In this document: positions 44,636 to 53,489 of the stretch, piece after piece
Position numbering within the stretch: the first letter of the stretch is position 1
Layout of the letters: each line of letters begins with the position of its first letter
DNA from: Listeria_A hofi
GTDB taxonomy: Bacteria; Bacillota; Bacilli; Lactobacillales; Listeriaceae
DNA length: 64,000 nt
Reading direction: 5' to 3'
Assembly: GCF_963575615.1 (NCBI RefSeq)
Contig: NZ_CAUYTL010000001.1
Coordinates: forward strand, 186,001 to 250,000
Program-made: the position numbers and the translations under genes
The notes under the pieces: model-generated
Told to the model about the DNA's origin: nothing
The model's database searches: none
The model's input: only the letters and a program-made list of their open reading frames with translations

Positions 44636-45838
44636 ATGGACAAAGAAAAAAAACTAGCTAGGAATCGAATCGTATTAGTCATTGGTATTTTACTAGTGGC
44701 TGCCAACTTGCGAGCTCCGATTACAGCTCTCAGCCCATTGTTTAACTATGTTCGTGTGGATTTATCTCTATCTAACACGATGACTGGGTTTTTAACGACA
44801 TTACCACTTCTCGCGTTTGCTGTGCTATCTCCTTTTGTATCTAAACTGGCGTACCGATGGGGTATGGAGCTTATTGTCTTTTTCGCAGCGTGTTTGATGG
44901 TTATTGGTAGTATCATTCGCCCTTTCGGAGGAATTCCATTACTTTTATTCGGAACGCTTTTAATCGGACTTGCTATTGCAGTCGGAAATGTATTATTACC
45001 TAGTCTAATCAAAAAAGAATTCCCATTTAAAATGGGATTGATGACTGGGATGTATTCGATTTCGATGAATGTATGTGCTATGCTAGCTTCTGGTTTGAGT
45101 GTGCCAATTGCCGTCAAATCAGGTTTTGGTTGGCAAGGCGCACTTCTCGTTTGGTCCGCATTTGCTATTATTGCTCTTCTTTTTTGGCTACCGCAACTGA
45201 AATATAATCAGAAAACCTTTCCAAATTCTGTTTCACAACAACCTAAGCAGAATATATGGACCTCTCCACTAGCTTGGAAAATCACACTATTTATGGGCAT
45301 GCAGTCAACTCTATTCTATGTTATGGTAGCTTGGTTACCGACGCTATTGATTAGCCAAGGTATGGACAGTACACAGGCTGGCTTTATGTTATCATTGTTC
45401 CAGCTTGGTATTATTCCGTTCACTTTCATCGTACCAATAATTGCCAGCAAAATGAAAACGCAACGGCCTATCGTTACTATTTTGACGGTGTTACTACTTT
45501 CCGGGACGGCTGGGCTATTATTCGGATCAGGTCATGTTTGGCTTATCGGCACATCCGTATTCATGATGGGAGTTGCCTCCGGAACAGCATTTAGCGTTTG
45601 TATGATGTTCTTTAGTTTACGCACATCCACCGCAACTGAAGCTGCCGATTTATCTGGTATGGCACAATCCATTGGCTACTTACTTGCCGCAACTGGTCCA
45701 ACACTGTTTGGTGCAATCCATGATATGACGGCTAGTTATACAATTCCTCTTGTCATTATAGTCGTAGCTGCAATATTATTATTTATTACAGGAATGGATG
45801 CTGGCCGTGACAAAAAAGTATTTGGACACAGGAAATAA
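44636..45838 (+). CDS. CynX/NimT-family MFS transporter
   Basis: The 400-residue protein has 12 hydrophobic segments and the family-typical first helix end NLRAPITALSPLF near residue 30. The CynX/NimT family includes cyanate and 2-nitroimidazole transporters, but the substrate is not readable here. The ATG at 44636 has GGAG nine bases upstream, at the end of the GntR gene, so the two form one operon. A hairpin follows the stop. Confidence 0.87.
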   Translation: MDKEKKLARNRIVLVIGILLVAANLRAPITALSPLFNYVRVDLSLSNTMTGFLTTLPLLAFAVLSPFVSKLAYRWGMELIVFFAACLMVIGSIIRPFGGIPLLLFGTLLIGLAIAVGNVLLPSLIKKEFPFKMGLMTGMYSISMNVCAMLASGLSVPIAVKSGFGWQGALLVWSAFAIIALLFWLPQLKYNQKTFPNSVSQQPKQNIWTSPLAWKITLFMGMQSTLFYVMVAWLPTLLISQGMDSTQAGFMLSLFQLGIIPFTFIVPIIASKMKTQRPIVTILTVLLLSGTAGLLFGSGHVWLIGTSVFMMGVASGTAFSVCMMFFSLRTSTATEAADLSGMAQSIGYLLAATGPTLFGAIHDMTASYTIPLVIIVVAAILLFITGMDAGRDKKVFGHRK

Positions 45839-45840
45839 AA

Positions 45841-45872
45841 AGGCAATTTCAGCGTAAAAGCTAAAACTGCCT
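45841..45872. terminator. Terminator shared by convergent genes
   Basis: AGGCAATTTCAGC pairs imperfectly with GCTAAAACTGCCT, with a T-rich tail on the plus strand and T tract TTTTTATTTCC on the minus strand. It lies between the MFS gene and the OppA-like gene. Confidence 0.75.
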
Positions 45873-45878
45873 CCTTCT

Positions 45879-47516
45879 TTATTTTTGGATGTATGCCCAT
45901 CTGAAGCTATAAGGTGCTCCAAAAAGATGCTTCACTACGCCTTTTACATACGGTTTTTCAAGAACTGCTGTGGCGTTTTGGTAAAGTGGTGCAATGGCTG
46001 CATCGTCATCTAATAGAACTTTTTCTGTTTGAAGCATTGCTTGCCAACGAGCTTCTGGATCTGTTGCGAGCGTTGTACTAATATCCGTTGTTAGTTTGTC
46101 GTAAGTCGGGCTAGAATAGCTCATGTTGTTATAATTGTTGTCTGTCTGCCAACTTGCGATGTAGGTCATTGGATCTTTGTATGCAGGTGCCCAGCGTGAA
46201 AGTTGGACGGTGTAATCTTGTTCTTTATCAAGTGCTAGCCTGTTTTTATAAGGTACAGTTTTAAGATTGATTTTTAGACCAGGAAGATTTGTTTCTAGTT
46301 CGCTTTGGATGAATTCTAATGTTTTCTTAGCAAATTCTTGATCGTCTCCTACTAACTCAAGTGTAATTTCATTTTTACCGAGTTGTTGTTTCGCTTTGGC
46401 AAAATGAGCTTTGGCCTCTGCAACGTTATAAGCCAAGTGGTCGCCGCTATCTTCACGGAAGTCTTTTCCTGTTTTCGGATTTTGGGCAAAACCGTTTGGA
46501 ATTTCGCCGTTAATTGCTGTTGCCCCATTTGCAATCACTGTATCTGCCAGCGCTTCTTTATTAATGGCTTTGGCGATTGCTTTTCGTAATTCGACATTCG
46601 CAACATCCGGCTGTTTTTGATTGAATTTTAGCCAATAGACATAGGAATCGGGTTCTGCGACGAATTCTTTATTATCTTTGTATTGGCTCGCATAGTCACC
46701 GGTTAATGGTGCACGATCTACTTTCCCAGTGTTGTAAAGATTGACTGCTGAACCTGGTTCTTTAGCAACTTCGACATCGATACGATCTAGTTTGACATTT
46801 TTCTTATCCCAGTAGTTATCGTTTTTGATAAAACTCCAGCTTTTACTTGTTCCTGACCAGTCCGCCATCGTGAATGGACCATTGTATAGTAAATGATCGG
46901 AATCTTTGGCGAAATCTTTACCTTCTTTTGTCACGTAAGCTTCCTTTTGTGGATAAAACGGACCAAATGTAAGTAGTGAATTGAAATATGGTACAGCTTG
47001 TGTTAGCTGGATTTCAATTGTTTTATCATCTAGTGCTTTTACGCCTAGTTCTTTTGGATCTTTTTTACCATCAATGATATCGCTAGCATTGGCAACGACA
47101 TCTCGATATAGGAAAGAATACTGGGCGCCTGATTTCGGATTGACTACTTTGCGCCAAGCATAGATAAAATCGTCGGCTGTAAGGTCTGAACCATCCGACC
47201 ATTTAGCTGTATCACGAATTTTGATTGTATATGTTTTTTGATCCTTGCTTATTTCTGGCATTGCCTCAGCTGCAGCTGGTATGATTTGATCGTTTTTGTC
47301 GAGCGTGTATAGGCCTTCAAAAACTTGATTCATCGCGGTGAAGCTAACGCCATCTGTAGCAAGTGAAGTATCCATGAGTGGAATTTCAGTGGATTCGATA
47401 ACACGCAGAACCTGTTTGTCTGATGCATCGCTTGCCGTATCCTTTCCTCCACCACATGCTGCTAATACAAGCATGCTAGCAATTAAAATAAGACCAATAA
47501 TATAGTTTTTTTTCAT
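45879..47516 (-). CDS. Oligopeptide-binding lipoprotein (OppA-like)
   Basis: The 545-residue precursor has a lipoprotein signal (ILIASMLVLAAC, Cys at about residue 21) followed by GGGKD. The family-5 solute-binding domain shows MDTSLATDGVSFTAMNQVFEGLY near residue 52, KWSDGSDLTADDF near residue 105 and YNNMSYSSPTYDKL near residue 465. It binds peptides for an ABC importer, but no permease or ATPase gene is adjacent, so it is an orphan receptor. AAGGGGAG precedes the ATG. It lies downstream of the met operon terminator. Confidence 0.92.
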   Translation of the reverse strand: MKKNYIIGLILIASMLVLAACGGGKDTASDASDKQVLRVIESTEIPLMDTSLATDGVSFTAMNQVFEGLYTLDKNDQIIPAAAEAMPEISKDQKTYTIKIRDTAKWSDGSDLTADDFIYAWRKVVNPKSGAQYSFLYRDVVANASDIIDGKKDPKELGVKALDDKTIEIQLTQAVPYFNSLLTFGPFYPQKEAYVTKEGKDFAKDSDHLLYNGPFTMADWSGTSKSWSFIKNDNYWDKKNVKLDRIDVEVAKEPGSAVNLYNTGKVDRAPLTGDYASQYKDNKEFVAEPDSYVYWLKFNQKQPDVANVELRKAIAKAINKEALADTVIANGATAINGEIPNGFAQNPKTGKDFREDSGDHLAYNVAEAKAHFAKAKQQLGKNEITLELVGDDQEFAKKTLEFIQSELETNLPGLKINLKTVPYKNRLALDKEQDYTVQLSRWAPAYKDPMTYIASWQTDNNYNNMSYSSPTYDKLTTDISTTLATDPEARWQAMLQTEKVLLDDDAAIAPLYQNATAVLEKPYVKGVVKHLFGAPYSFRWAYIQK

Positions 47517-47626
47517 ATGTATAACTCCCCTTTTTTATGTGACTGTTTCTATCATACGACATTTTGGTGTAAAAATAAATACCTTTTTCTAAATTAATAG
47601 AATTATTATATAATGTTTATCACATT

Positions 47627-47656
47627 AAAGGAGACAAGTATTAAGCTGTCTCCTTT
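47627..47656 (-). terminator. Terminator of the met operon
   Basis: AAAGGAGACA (47627-47636) pairs with TGTCTCCTTT (47647-47656) around ten bases, ten bases downstream of the M20 gene stop. Confidence 0.82.
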
Positions 47657-47665
47657 TTTGATAGA

Positions 47666-48859
47666 CTAGATTGATTTTGATTCTTCATGTTCTTTCTTGA
47701 TATCCGTTAGCAATGTTTCATTCGTGTAGAGCTCTAAAGCGGTTAATGCAAGGAGTTTTGCACCTTTGATTAGCGCTTCATCACCAGCAACCGATTTAGC
47801 GGCTTCGCGAAATTCTACAGTATGACCGACAAGATCGCTGGAGCCAATTTTGATATACGGATGAATGGTTGGAATAACTTGGCTAATGTTTCCTGCATCT
47901 GTTGAACCAATACCGCGACTATCTGCAATAAGTGGTTCATCTAGCTGCTCAGCGATACGGGCGAATAGGCGATTAAACTGCTTGTTAATTAAGAAATCAT
48001 CGACACCATTTTGGATATTCGTTACTTTGAAAGCAGTACCCGTTTGAATCGCGGCACCTTCTGCAACCTGAACCACGCGTTTAGTGATTTCATCAAGACG
48101 ACGACGTTTATCAGCACGTGTGAAAAAGCGGGCACGAGCATAATCCGGAACAATATTAGGTGCTTGTCCTCCATCTAGAATAATGCCGTGAATCCGTACA
48201 TCTGGGGTCACATGCTGGCGTAAAGCATTTACACCATTATAAAACTGAATTAAGCCGTCCAGAGCATTGATCCCGTCCTCTGGGTTTGCTGCTGAATGTG
48301 CAGGTTTGCCAAAAAACTCGAATTCCAATACGTCTACAGCAAGCGATGGTGTTGTCAACGCGGAATCACTGGAAGGATGAATCATAAGTGCAGCATCAAT
48401 CCCTTTTAGAAGGTCATGCTTCACAAAACTTCCTTTAGCACTTCCGTTTGGCCCACCTTCTTCTGCTGGTGTCCCGAGTACAACTACCTCCCCGCCGATA
48501 TCCTCAATAACTTCTGCAAGCGCGATGGCAGCGGCCACACTTGTCGTACCGATGATATTGTGCCCACATGCATGACCAAGCCCAGGTAAAGCATCATATT
48601 CTGCTAAAAACGCAACCGTTGCGCCTTGTTTAGCTGCTTTTTTTCGAGCGAGGAAAGCCGTTTTGTGCCCTGCTACATCTAGCTCAACCGTGAAACCAGC
48701 TTTTTTAAGAATCGTTGCCAATTTTTCACTTGCATAAAATTCTTCGTTGCCGATTTCAGGATTATCATGAATATCGTGACTTACACCAATATAGAAGTCT
48801 TGGTTCGCATCAATATTTGTTTCAATGACCTCAGACAATGTCAGTTTCGCTTGTACCAT
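47666..48859 (-). CDS. M20-family amidohydrolase in the methionine operon
   Basis: The 397-residue protein is a M20D-type metallo-amidohydrolase, related to p-aminobenzoyl-glutamate hydrolases and N-acyl-amino-acid deacylases. Metal and active-site motifs are HDNPEIGNEEF near residue 30, GHACGHNIIG near residue 95 and TPAEEGGPNGSAKGSF near residue 130. The dimerisation domain runs about 185-300. The ATG at 48859 has GGAGG eight bases upstream. It follows metQ by 24 bp and precedes a terminator, so it shares the SAM riboswitch. Cleaving an N-acyl or dipeptide form of methionine is an attractive guess. Confidence 0.87.
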   Translation of the reverse strand: MVQAKLTLSEVIETNIDANQDFYIGVSHDIHDNPEIGNEEFYASEKLATILKKAGFTVELDVAGHKTAFLARKKAAKQGATVAFLAEYDALPGLGHACGHNIIGTTSVAAAIALAEVIEDIGGEVVVLGTPAEEGGPNGSAKGSFVKHDLLKGIDAALMIHPSSDSALTTPSLAVDVLEFEFFGKPAHSAANPEDGINALDGLIQFYNGVNALRQHVTPDVRIHGIILDGGQAPNIVPDYARARFFTRADKRRRLDEITKRVVQVAEGAAIQTGTAFKVTNIQNGVDDFLINKQFNRLFARIAEQLDEPLIADSRGIGSTDAGNISQVIPTIHPYIKIGSSDLVGHTVEFREAAKSVAGDEALIKGAKLLALTALELYTNETLLTDIKKEHEESKSI

Positions 48860-48883
48860 GTGCAACGCCTCCTTATTTCAAAT

Positions 48884-49738
48884 TTATTTTTTAGACCAAG
48901 TTTCCTTGTAGGTTTCTAACTCATCAAGCGGGATGAATGCCGGAATAGAGCTTCCCTTATATGTTTTTTCAATAAATTTCTTCATTTCATCTGAGTGATA
49001 AATTTCCACAATTCTCTTCAAAGCTTCACGATTTGTATCACCTTTACGCACAGCAATGATATTAATGTAAGGTTTCGCTGTATCTGACTCTAGGAAAATG
49101 GAATCTTTCAATGGATTAAGTTTCGCCTCAACAGCAACGCCATTATTGATTGTCGCAGCATCCACATCATCTAATGCACGCGGAATTTGACCAGCAACCA
49201 TTGGCTTAATATCCAACTTTTTTGGATTTTCTTTAATTGCTTCTGGTGAACCGTTACCGTCAAAATCATCAACCAATTTAATAAGTCCAGCCTCTTGTAG
49301 CAACAGCAACGCACGACCGTAGTTCGTAATATCGTCAGGAACAGCAATAGTTGCACCGTTTTTAATATCCTTAATGTCTTTTACTTTATTCGAATACACG
49401 CCCATTGGAGCAATCACTGTTGAAGCAAGTGGCTCAAGATCTAACTTATTCTCTTTAATAAAAGAGTCAAAATAGGCAATTGTTTGAAATGCATTCGCAT
49501 CTAAGTCTCCATCGGCAAGCGCGCGGTTTGGCAAGACATAGTCGCTAAACTCTTTCAATTCGATAGTAATACCGTCTTTTGCAGCAATCCGTTTAATTTC
49601 AGGCCATGTACGATCCCCAGCGCTGACACCAATCACCAAGTTCTTCTCATCTCCACTAGCCTTCTCATCCCCACCACCACAAGCAGTAGCAACAATAGCC
49701 AACAATACCAACGTTAAAACTAAAATTAATTTCTTCAT
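48884..49738 (-). CDS. metQ: MetQ, methionine-binding lipoprotein
   Basis: MetQ binds methionine at the cell surface for the MetNI importer. The 284-residue precursor has a lipoprotein signal (LILVLTLVLLAIVATAC, Cys at residue 20) and the NlpA/MetQ domain: NLVIGVSAGDRTWPEI, DYVLPNRALADGDLDANAFQ (about 64-83), STVIAPMGVYSNKV and VPDDITNYGRAL. The ATG at 49738 has AAGGGAG upstream. Spacing to metI is 214 bp, filled by a palindromic repeat; the M20 gene follows. Confidence 0.95.
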   Translation of the reverse strand: MKKLILVLTLVLLAIVATACGGGDEKASGDEKNLVIGVSAGDRTWPEIKRIAAKDGITIELKEFSDYVLPNRALADGDLDANAFQTIAYFDSFIKENKLDLEPLASTVIAPMGVYSNKVKDIKDIKNGATIAVPDDITNYGRALLLLQEAGLIKLVDDFDGNGSPEAIKENPKKLDIKPMVAGQIPRALDDVDAATINNGVAVEAKLNPLKDSIFLESDTAKPYINIIAVRKGDTNREALKRIVEIYHSDEMKKFIEKTYKGSSIPAFIPLDELETYKETWSKK

Positions 49739-49827
49739 CCAAAAAACTCCCTTATTTTTATTTGTTTTATTTATTATATTCTTTAAAATCGTATTTTCTA
49801 GTCTTTTTTGACTAAGCAACCAAACGA

Positions 49828-49948
49828 GGCGGTGGCGAGAAAGGCTTAGATTCTAGGCAAATCCGAGCAACGAGCGGAATGTACGACCTGTACATGAGCA
49901 CCGTAGCACAGGCTTTAACGGCGAAGATGAGCCTTTCTCGCCGTCGCC
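49828..49948 (+). repeat. Large palindromic element, copy 2
   Basis: Arms at 49828-49849 and 49928-49948 share GGCGAGAAAGGCT and pair with G-U wobbles in plus-strand RNA. The centre contains TGTACGACCTGTACATGA at 49880-49897, matching copy 1 at 26127-26143, and also shares the following AGCA and TTAA. Here the motif reads antisense to the surrounding met operon. It ends four bases from the metI stop codon. Confidence 0.78.
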
Positions 49949-49952
49949 GGCA

Positions 49953-50603
49953 CTAGCGGCGACGAATTTTGCGAGAAATGAAGTTCCCTAAAGACTGAAC
50001 ACTCTGGACAATAACGACCAAAATAATAACTGTAACAAGCATCGTAATGTTATCATAACGCTGATATCCATAGGTAATCGCCAAGTTCCCAATTCCGCCA
50101 GCTCCAACAACCCCCGCCATTGCAGTAGCGCCTACAAGTCCAATTGTCGCAGTAGTTAGTGTTAAAACTAGTGAGCTCAGTCCTTCTGGTAGCATAAAGC
50201 GCCAGATAATTTGCCAAGCATTTGCGCCCATTGCTTGAGCTGCCTCGATAATTCCCTGATCCACCTCTAAAAGCGAGTTTTCAACAAGTCTTGCAATATA
50301 AGGCCCAGCATAGAAAACAAGTGGGACAATCGCTGCTTTGACGCCAATGCTTGAATCAACGATAAAGCGGGTGACAGGAATCAATGCCACTAGTAGAATG
50401 ATGAACGGGACAGAACGCAAAATATTAATAATCGGATTCAAAATATTAAAGATTAGCGTATTTTGCAAAATATGACCTTTTCGGGTGACAACGAGTAGAA
50501 CCCCAAGTGGAATACCAATAAGGCAGGCAAACAAGAGCGACCAAGTAACCATATAGAGCGTTTCAATAAATGCTGTGCTTAATTGTTCAGACGTTACTTC
50601 CAT
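49953..50603 (-). CDS. metI: MetI, methionine ABC permease
   Basis: MetI is the membrane subunit of the MetNIQ methionine importer. The 216-residue protein has five membrane helices and the ABC permease EAA loop EAAQAMGANAWQIIWRFMLP near residue 130. PLVFYAGPYIARLVE and GLVGATAMAGVVGAGGIGNLA are typical. The ATG at 50603 has GGAGG nine bases upstream; the TTG at 50612 is less likely. It overlaps metN by 17 bases. Its stop codon lies at the edge of the palindromic repeat. Confidence 0.95.
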   Translation of the reverse strand: MEVTSEQLSTAFIETLYMVTWSLLFACLIGIPLGVLLVVTRKGHILQNTLIFNILNPIINILRSVPFIILLVALIPVTRFIVDSSIGVKAAIVPLVFYAGPYIARLVENSLLEVDQGIIEAAQAMGANAWQIIWRFMLPEGLSSLVLTLTTATIGLVGATAMAGVVGAGGIGNLAITYGYQRYDNITMLVTVIILVVIVQSVQSLGNFISRKIRRR

Positions 50604-51618
50604 TTGCTCCAACCTCCTCTAATTTGACATTTTGTGTTGTTGCATAGGCGAATGCTCTCGCTATTTCCTCAGCCTCACCCGTAACTTCTACAATCATATA
50701 ACCAAAAGCGATTGATTGAATTTCAGAAATATTCCCACTTAAAACGCTGACATTGACGTCGAATTGTTTCGCAATATTAGAGAGTAGTGGATTTCCTGAG
50801 GATTCACCCACAAATGTAAATTTCCAAACAGTCGCATTATGGGTCTGAATCAGCTTCCAAGCGCTCGCCGGGATGTCGTCATTGATAACTGTTTTGACAA
50901 AGTTTTTTGCAGTTTGAGACTGCGGATTTGAGAAAATATCGAATACTTTGCCTTCTTCAATAACTTGACCACCTTCCATAACCGCTACTCGATTACAAAT
51001 TTCACGAATCACCGACATTTCATGCGTGATAAGCAGGATTGTAATATTGTATTCTTTATTGATTTTTTGCAGCAGTTCAAGAATCGCGCCTGTTGTTTCC
51101 GGATCTAGCGCGCTTGTTGCCTCATCACATAATAATACATCTGGGTTTGTCGCGAGCGCTCGTGCAATTCCAATACGCTGCTTTTGTCCACCTGATAATT
51201 GATCGGGATAGTTTTTTGCTTTATCTGCTAAGCCAACAAAATGAAGCAACTCCAGTACCCTTTTTTCTCGTTCTTTTCGATTTGTATGAATCAGTGCTAG
51301 TGGTATCGCGATGTTATCGAAAACCGTTTTGGAATTTAATAAATTAAAATGCTGAAAAATCATGCCAATCTTTTTTCGCTCTGCTCGAAGTTCTTTAGGC
51401 TTCAATGTCGTTAAATCCGTTCTTGCTACAGTTACAGAGCCTTTTGTGGGGCGTTCAAGCAAATTCACAGTGCGAATCAACGTACTTTTCCCAGCACCAC
51501 TGAAACCGACAACACCAAATATGTCGCCTTTTTCAATCGTCAAGCTAACACCTTCTAATGCGGTTACTTCTTTGCCTCCACTTTTGAAGGTTTTTGTTAC
51601 ATTTTTGAATTCAATCAT
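50587..51618 (-). CDS. metN: MetN, methionine ABC ATPase
   Basis: MetN is the ATPase of the methionine importer. The 343-residue protein has Walker A GFSGAGKST near residue 40, the signature LSGGQKQR near residue 140, Walker B VLLCDEATSALD near residue 160 and the switch histidine in LLITHEMS. The C-terminal NIL domain (about 265-338) is the methionine-sensing regulatory domain. The ATG at 51618 has GGGAG eight bases upstream. It is the first gene of the operon, behind a SAM riboswitch. Confidence 0.96.
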   Translation of the reverse strand: MIEFKNVTKTFKSGGKEVTALEGVSLTIEKGDIFGVVGFSGAGKSTLIRTVNLLERPTKGSVTVARTDLTTLKPKELRAERKKIGMIFQHFNLLNSKTVFDNIAIPLALIHTNRKEREKRVLELLHFVGLADKAKNYPDQLSGGQKQRIGIARALATNPDVLLCDEATSALDPETTGAILELLQKINKEYNITILLITHEMSVIREICNRVAVMEGGQVIEEGKVFDIFSNPQSQTAKNFVKTVINDDIPASAWKLIQTHNATVWKFTFVGESSGNPLLSNIAKQFDVNVSVLSGNISEIQSIAFGYMIVEVTGEAEEIARAFAYATTQNVKLEEVGANGSNV

Positions 51619-51645
51619 CCTATTCACTCCCTTTGTTGCCTTAAC

Positions 51646-51682
51646 ACAAAAAAATCTCCCCTTAAGTGAATAAGAGGAGATC
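51646..51682 (-). terminator. Riboswitch terminator before metN
   Basis: On the minus strand ATCTCCTCTT pairs with AAGGGGAGAT, followed by TTTTTTT. It is the expression platform of the SAM riboswitch and is expected to form when SAM is bound. Confidence 0.93.
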
Positions 51683-51747
51683 CTAGTCCAAACATCTATG
51701 TACCGAATAATTATACAGTCATATTAATGCAGTCTTCGTCGTCTCAT

Positions 51748-51854
51748 CTTATCTACCAAGCAAAATGAAATGCTTGTTGGAATTGGCACAGTATCAAAAA
51801 TGATCTGTTGCCGAGGTTTCGTAGGGCCAAATCCCTCCACCTCTCTGGATAAAA
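51748..51854 (-). ncRNA. SAM-I riboswitch (S-box)
   Basis: On the minus strand the leader reads TTTATCCAGAGAGGTGGAGG, then GGCCCTACGAAACCTCGGCAAC, the classic S-box core, and closes with GGTAGATAAG, which pairs with the 5' TTTATC to form P1. A terminator follows before metN. This predicts that high SAM shuts off metN-metI-metQ and the M20 hydrolase. Confidence 0.95.
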
Positions 51855-51881
51855 TGTGTAAGTCGTTATTTATTTTTTATA

Positions 51882-51910
51882 ACTATATCGTTTATTTCGG
51901 ATACTGTCAA
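51882..51910 (-). promoter_or_regulatory. Promoter of the S-box met operon
   Basis: TTGACA (51910-51905), a 17-base spacer and TATAGT (51887-51882) on the minus strand, about 28 bases before the riboswitch P1. Confidence 0.9.
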
Positions 51911-51925
51911 CTACTTTTGGAAAAG

Positions 51926-52156
51926 TTATTTGTTTTTGTTGCGCAATTGTTCTAATTTCGACGCGATTCGCGCTTTATTTTCAGCGGTTGTTTTTACATC
52001 TAGCGTTATTTGCATTCCTTCGATGAGGACGGAACTACCTTCATGAATATTGTTAGGTAACTTCGTTTGCGGGATGGTCCAAATTTGCTGATCCGGCTCA
52101 AGAAGAAAAATGGCTTTCCCATCCTCGATACGGTCTAAAATTGCTTTTTTACGCAT
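51926..52156 (-). CDS. DUF3006 protein
   Basis: This 76-residue protein fits DUF3006: KAILDRIEDGKAIFLLE at the start, then LLPNNIHEGSSVLIEG-like strands, a small beta-rich fold of unknown function. It is cytoplasmic by sequence. In Firmicutes DUF3006 genes commonly follow a metallo-beta-lactamase gene like the one eight bases upstream here, so the two are probably translated together. GTAGGTG lies before the ATG. Confidence 0.82.
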   Translation of the reverse strand: MRKKAILDRIEDGKAIFLLEPDQQIWTIPQTKLPNNIHEGSSVLIEGMQITLDVKTTAENKARIASKLEQLRNKNK

Positions 52157-52163
52157 GGTTCAC

Positions 52164-53273
52164 CTACTTTACGGTTGCTTTGCCTTGTTCTTTAATTTGA
52201 CGAACAATGCCATCGCCTATTCCGTTTATTTTCTTCAGGTCATCAATTGTTCGGTACGGCCTTTCCGCAATAATCTTATCTGCTAATACAGGCCCAACAC
52301 TCGGAAGGTATTGTAACTCTTCTGCGTTTGCTGTGTTAATATTAATTGTTTCAGGTACTGGAATTGATGTTCCTGGTTCTTCTGCTGTTTGTTTTCCATT
52401 ATTGCTCCCTGGTTGTGGCGTGCCTGATTTTTCTGTTGCCACATGAATTTGCTTGCCATCCGTTTCAATTGTTACCGTTCCTTCAACATCAGTTCCATAT
52501 GTCTTGATATCACGATCTTTAAGCCATTGGATGACTTCGCGATGTGGATGCCCATAGGAATTGCCCTTCTCAGCAGAATAAACCGCGACTTCCGGTTTGA
52601 CCGCATCTAAAAAATAAGGTTGATTCGATGTAGACGAACCGTGGTGGCCTAAATCAAGAATCTGCGCGTCTAAATCAAGACCGCTATCCACCATTTCCCG
52701 CTCACGCGATTTCTCAGCATCACCAGTAAAAATAGCGGCAATATCTTTGTACGTTAAACGAATCGCAATAGAGTCATTGTTTGCGTTATCCGAAAGTTTA
52801 TCCGGGCTCAAAACTTGAATTCCAAATGGGCCGAATGTGGCTTTTTCACCGCGCCTTGGTTCTTTATACTTAGCATCTGATGCTAGCGCAGCATCGATTA
52901 CGCGCTCATAAATGGAACTATTAAAAACGAGGCCATCCATCCAAATTTCTTTTGGTTTATATTGTTTGATTACTTTATCCGCATTACCGATATGATCTGA
53001 GTGCGGGTGCGTCAATAACAACAAATCAATTTTGGTGATATTCGCCTTTTCAAGATACGTCAAAATACGATTATCGTCATGTCTCCCCGTATCAATCAAA
53101 ACGGTTGTACCATCGTCCGCTTGAATAAGCGTGCTATCCCCTTGCCCGACATCAAAGAAGGTAAATTTCGCGCCTTCTAGTGTGTTTTCTGTAACGCTCG
53201 ATGTTTGTGTGCCATTCGAGCATCCAGCAATAAATAGGACTAAAATAATGCTCCATTTTGCTAATTTTTTCAA
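52164..53273 (-). CDS. ComEC-like metallo-beta-lactamase lipoprotein with HhH domain
   Basis: The 369-residue precursor begins at a TTG at 53273 (MKKLAKWSIILVLFIAGC), eight bases after GGGGAG, giving a lipoprotein signal with the lipidated Cys at residue 18; a GTG at 53294 would spoil the signal peptide. The metallo-beta-lactamase domain (about 33-255) resembles the nuclease-like domain of ComEC (FFDVGQGDSTLI, THPHSDHIGN, GHHGSSTSN). A linker precedes a ComEA-type helix-hairpin-helix domain (about 305-365, YLPSVGPVLADKII), which binds DNA. It may cut or bind DNA at the cell surface. Confidence 0.85.
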   Translation of the reverse strand: MKKLAKWSIILVLFIAGCSNGTQTSSVTENTLEGAKFTFFDVGQGDSTLIQADDGTTVLIDTGRHDDNRILTYLEKANITKIDLLLLTHPHSDHIGNADKVIKQYKPKEIWMDGLVFNSSIYERVIDAALASDAKYKEPRRGEKATFGPFGIQVLSPDKLSDNANNDSIAIRLTYKDIAAIFTGDAEKSREREMVDSGLDLDAQILDLGHHGSSTSNQPYFLDAVKPEVAVYSAEKGNSYGHPHREVIQWLKDRDIKTYGTDVEGTVTIETDGKQIHVATEKSGTPQPGSNNGKQTAEEPGTSIPVPETININTANAEELQYLPSVGPVLADKIIAERPYRTIDDLKKINGIGDGIVRQIKEQGKATVK

Positions 53274-53388
53274 AATCTCAACTCCCCAATTCACTACACT
53301 TTAGCATAGCAGAATCGTCCCTCTGAGTAAATACTTTGTCGAGAAGTTGGGAGATTAGGAAAGATAAAACACGACCCGAAAATGAAAA

Positions 53389-53449
53389 TAAGCAAGAATC
53401 TTTATATGCACCATTTTCTTACATGGTTTTATACAAAGACTCTTACTTT
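53389..53449. terminator. Long hairpin downstream of the HesB-like gene
   Basis: TAAGCAAGA-TCTTTATAT pairs with the complementary stretch ending TCTTACTTA, with an inner ACCAT/ATGGT stem. T-rich sequence follows on both strands. Confidence 0.75.
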
Positions 53450-53489
53450 ATTTTATCTGCTTATTTTTAGTTTCGTCTCACGCATTTAG

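Noticed and set aside
49739..49819. Longer MetQ starting within the intergenic region
   Set aside because: It would bury the lipoprotein signal peptide; the ATG at 49738 follows AAGGGAG.
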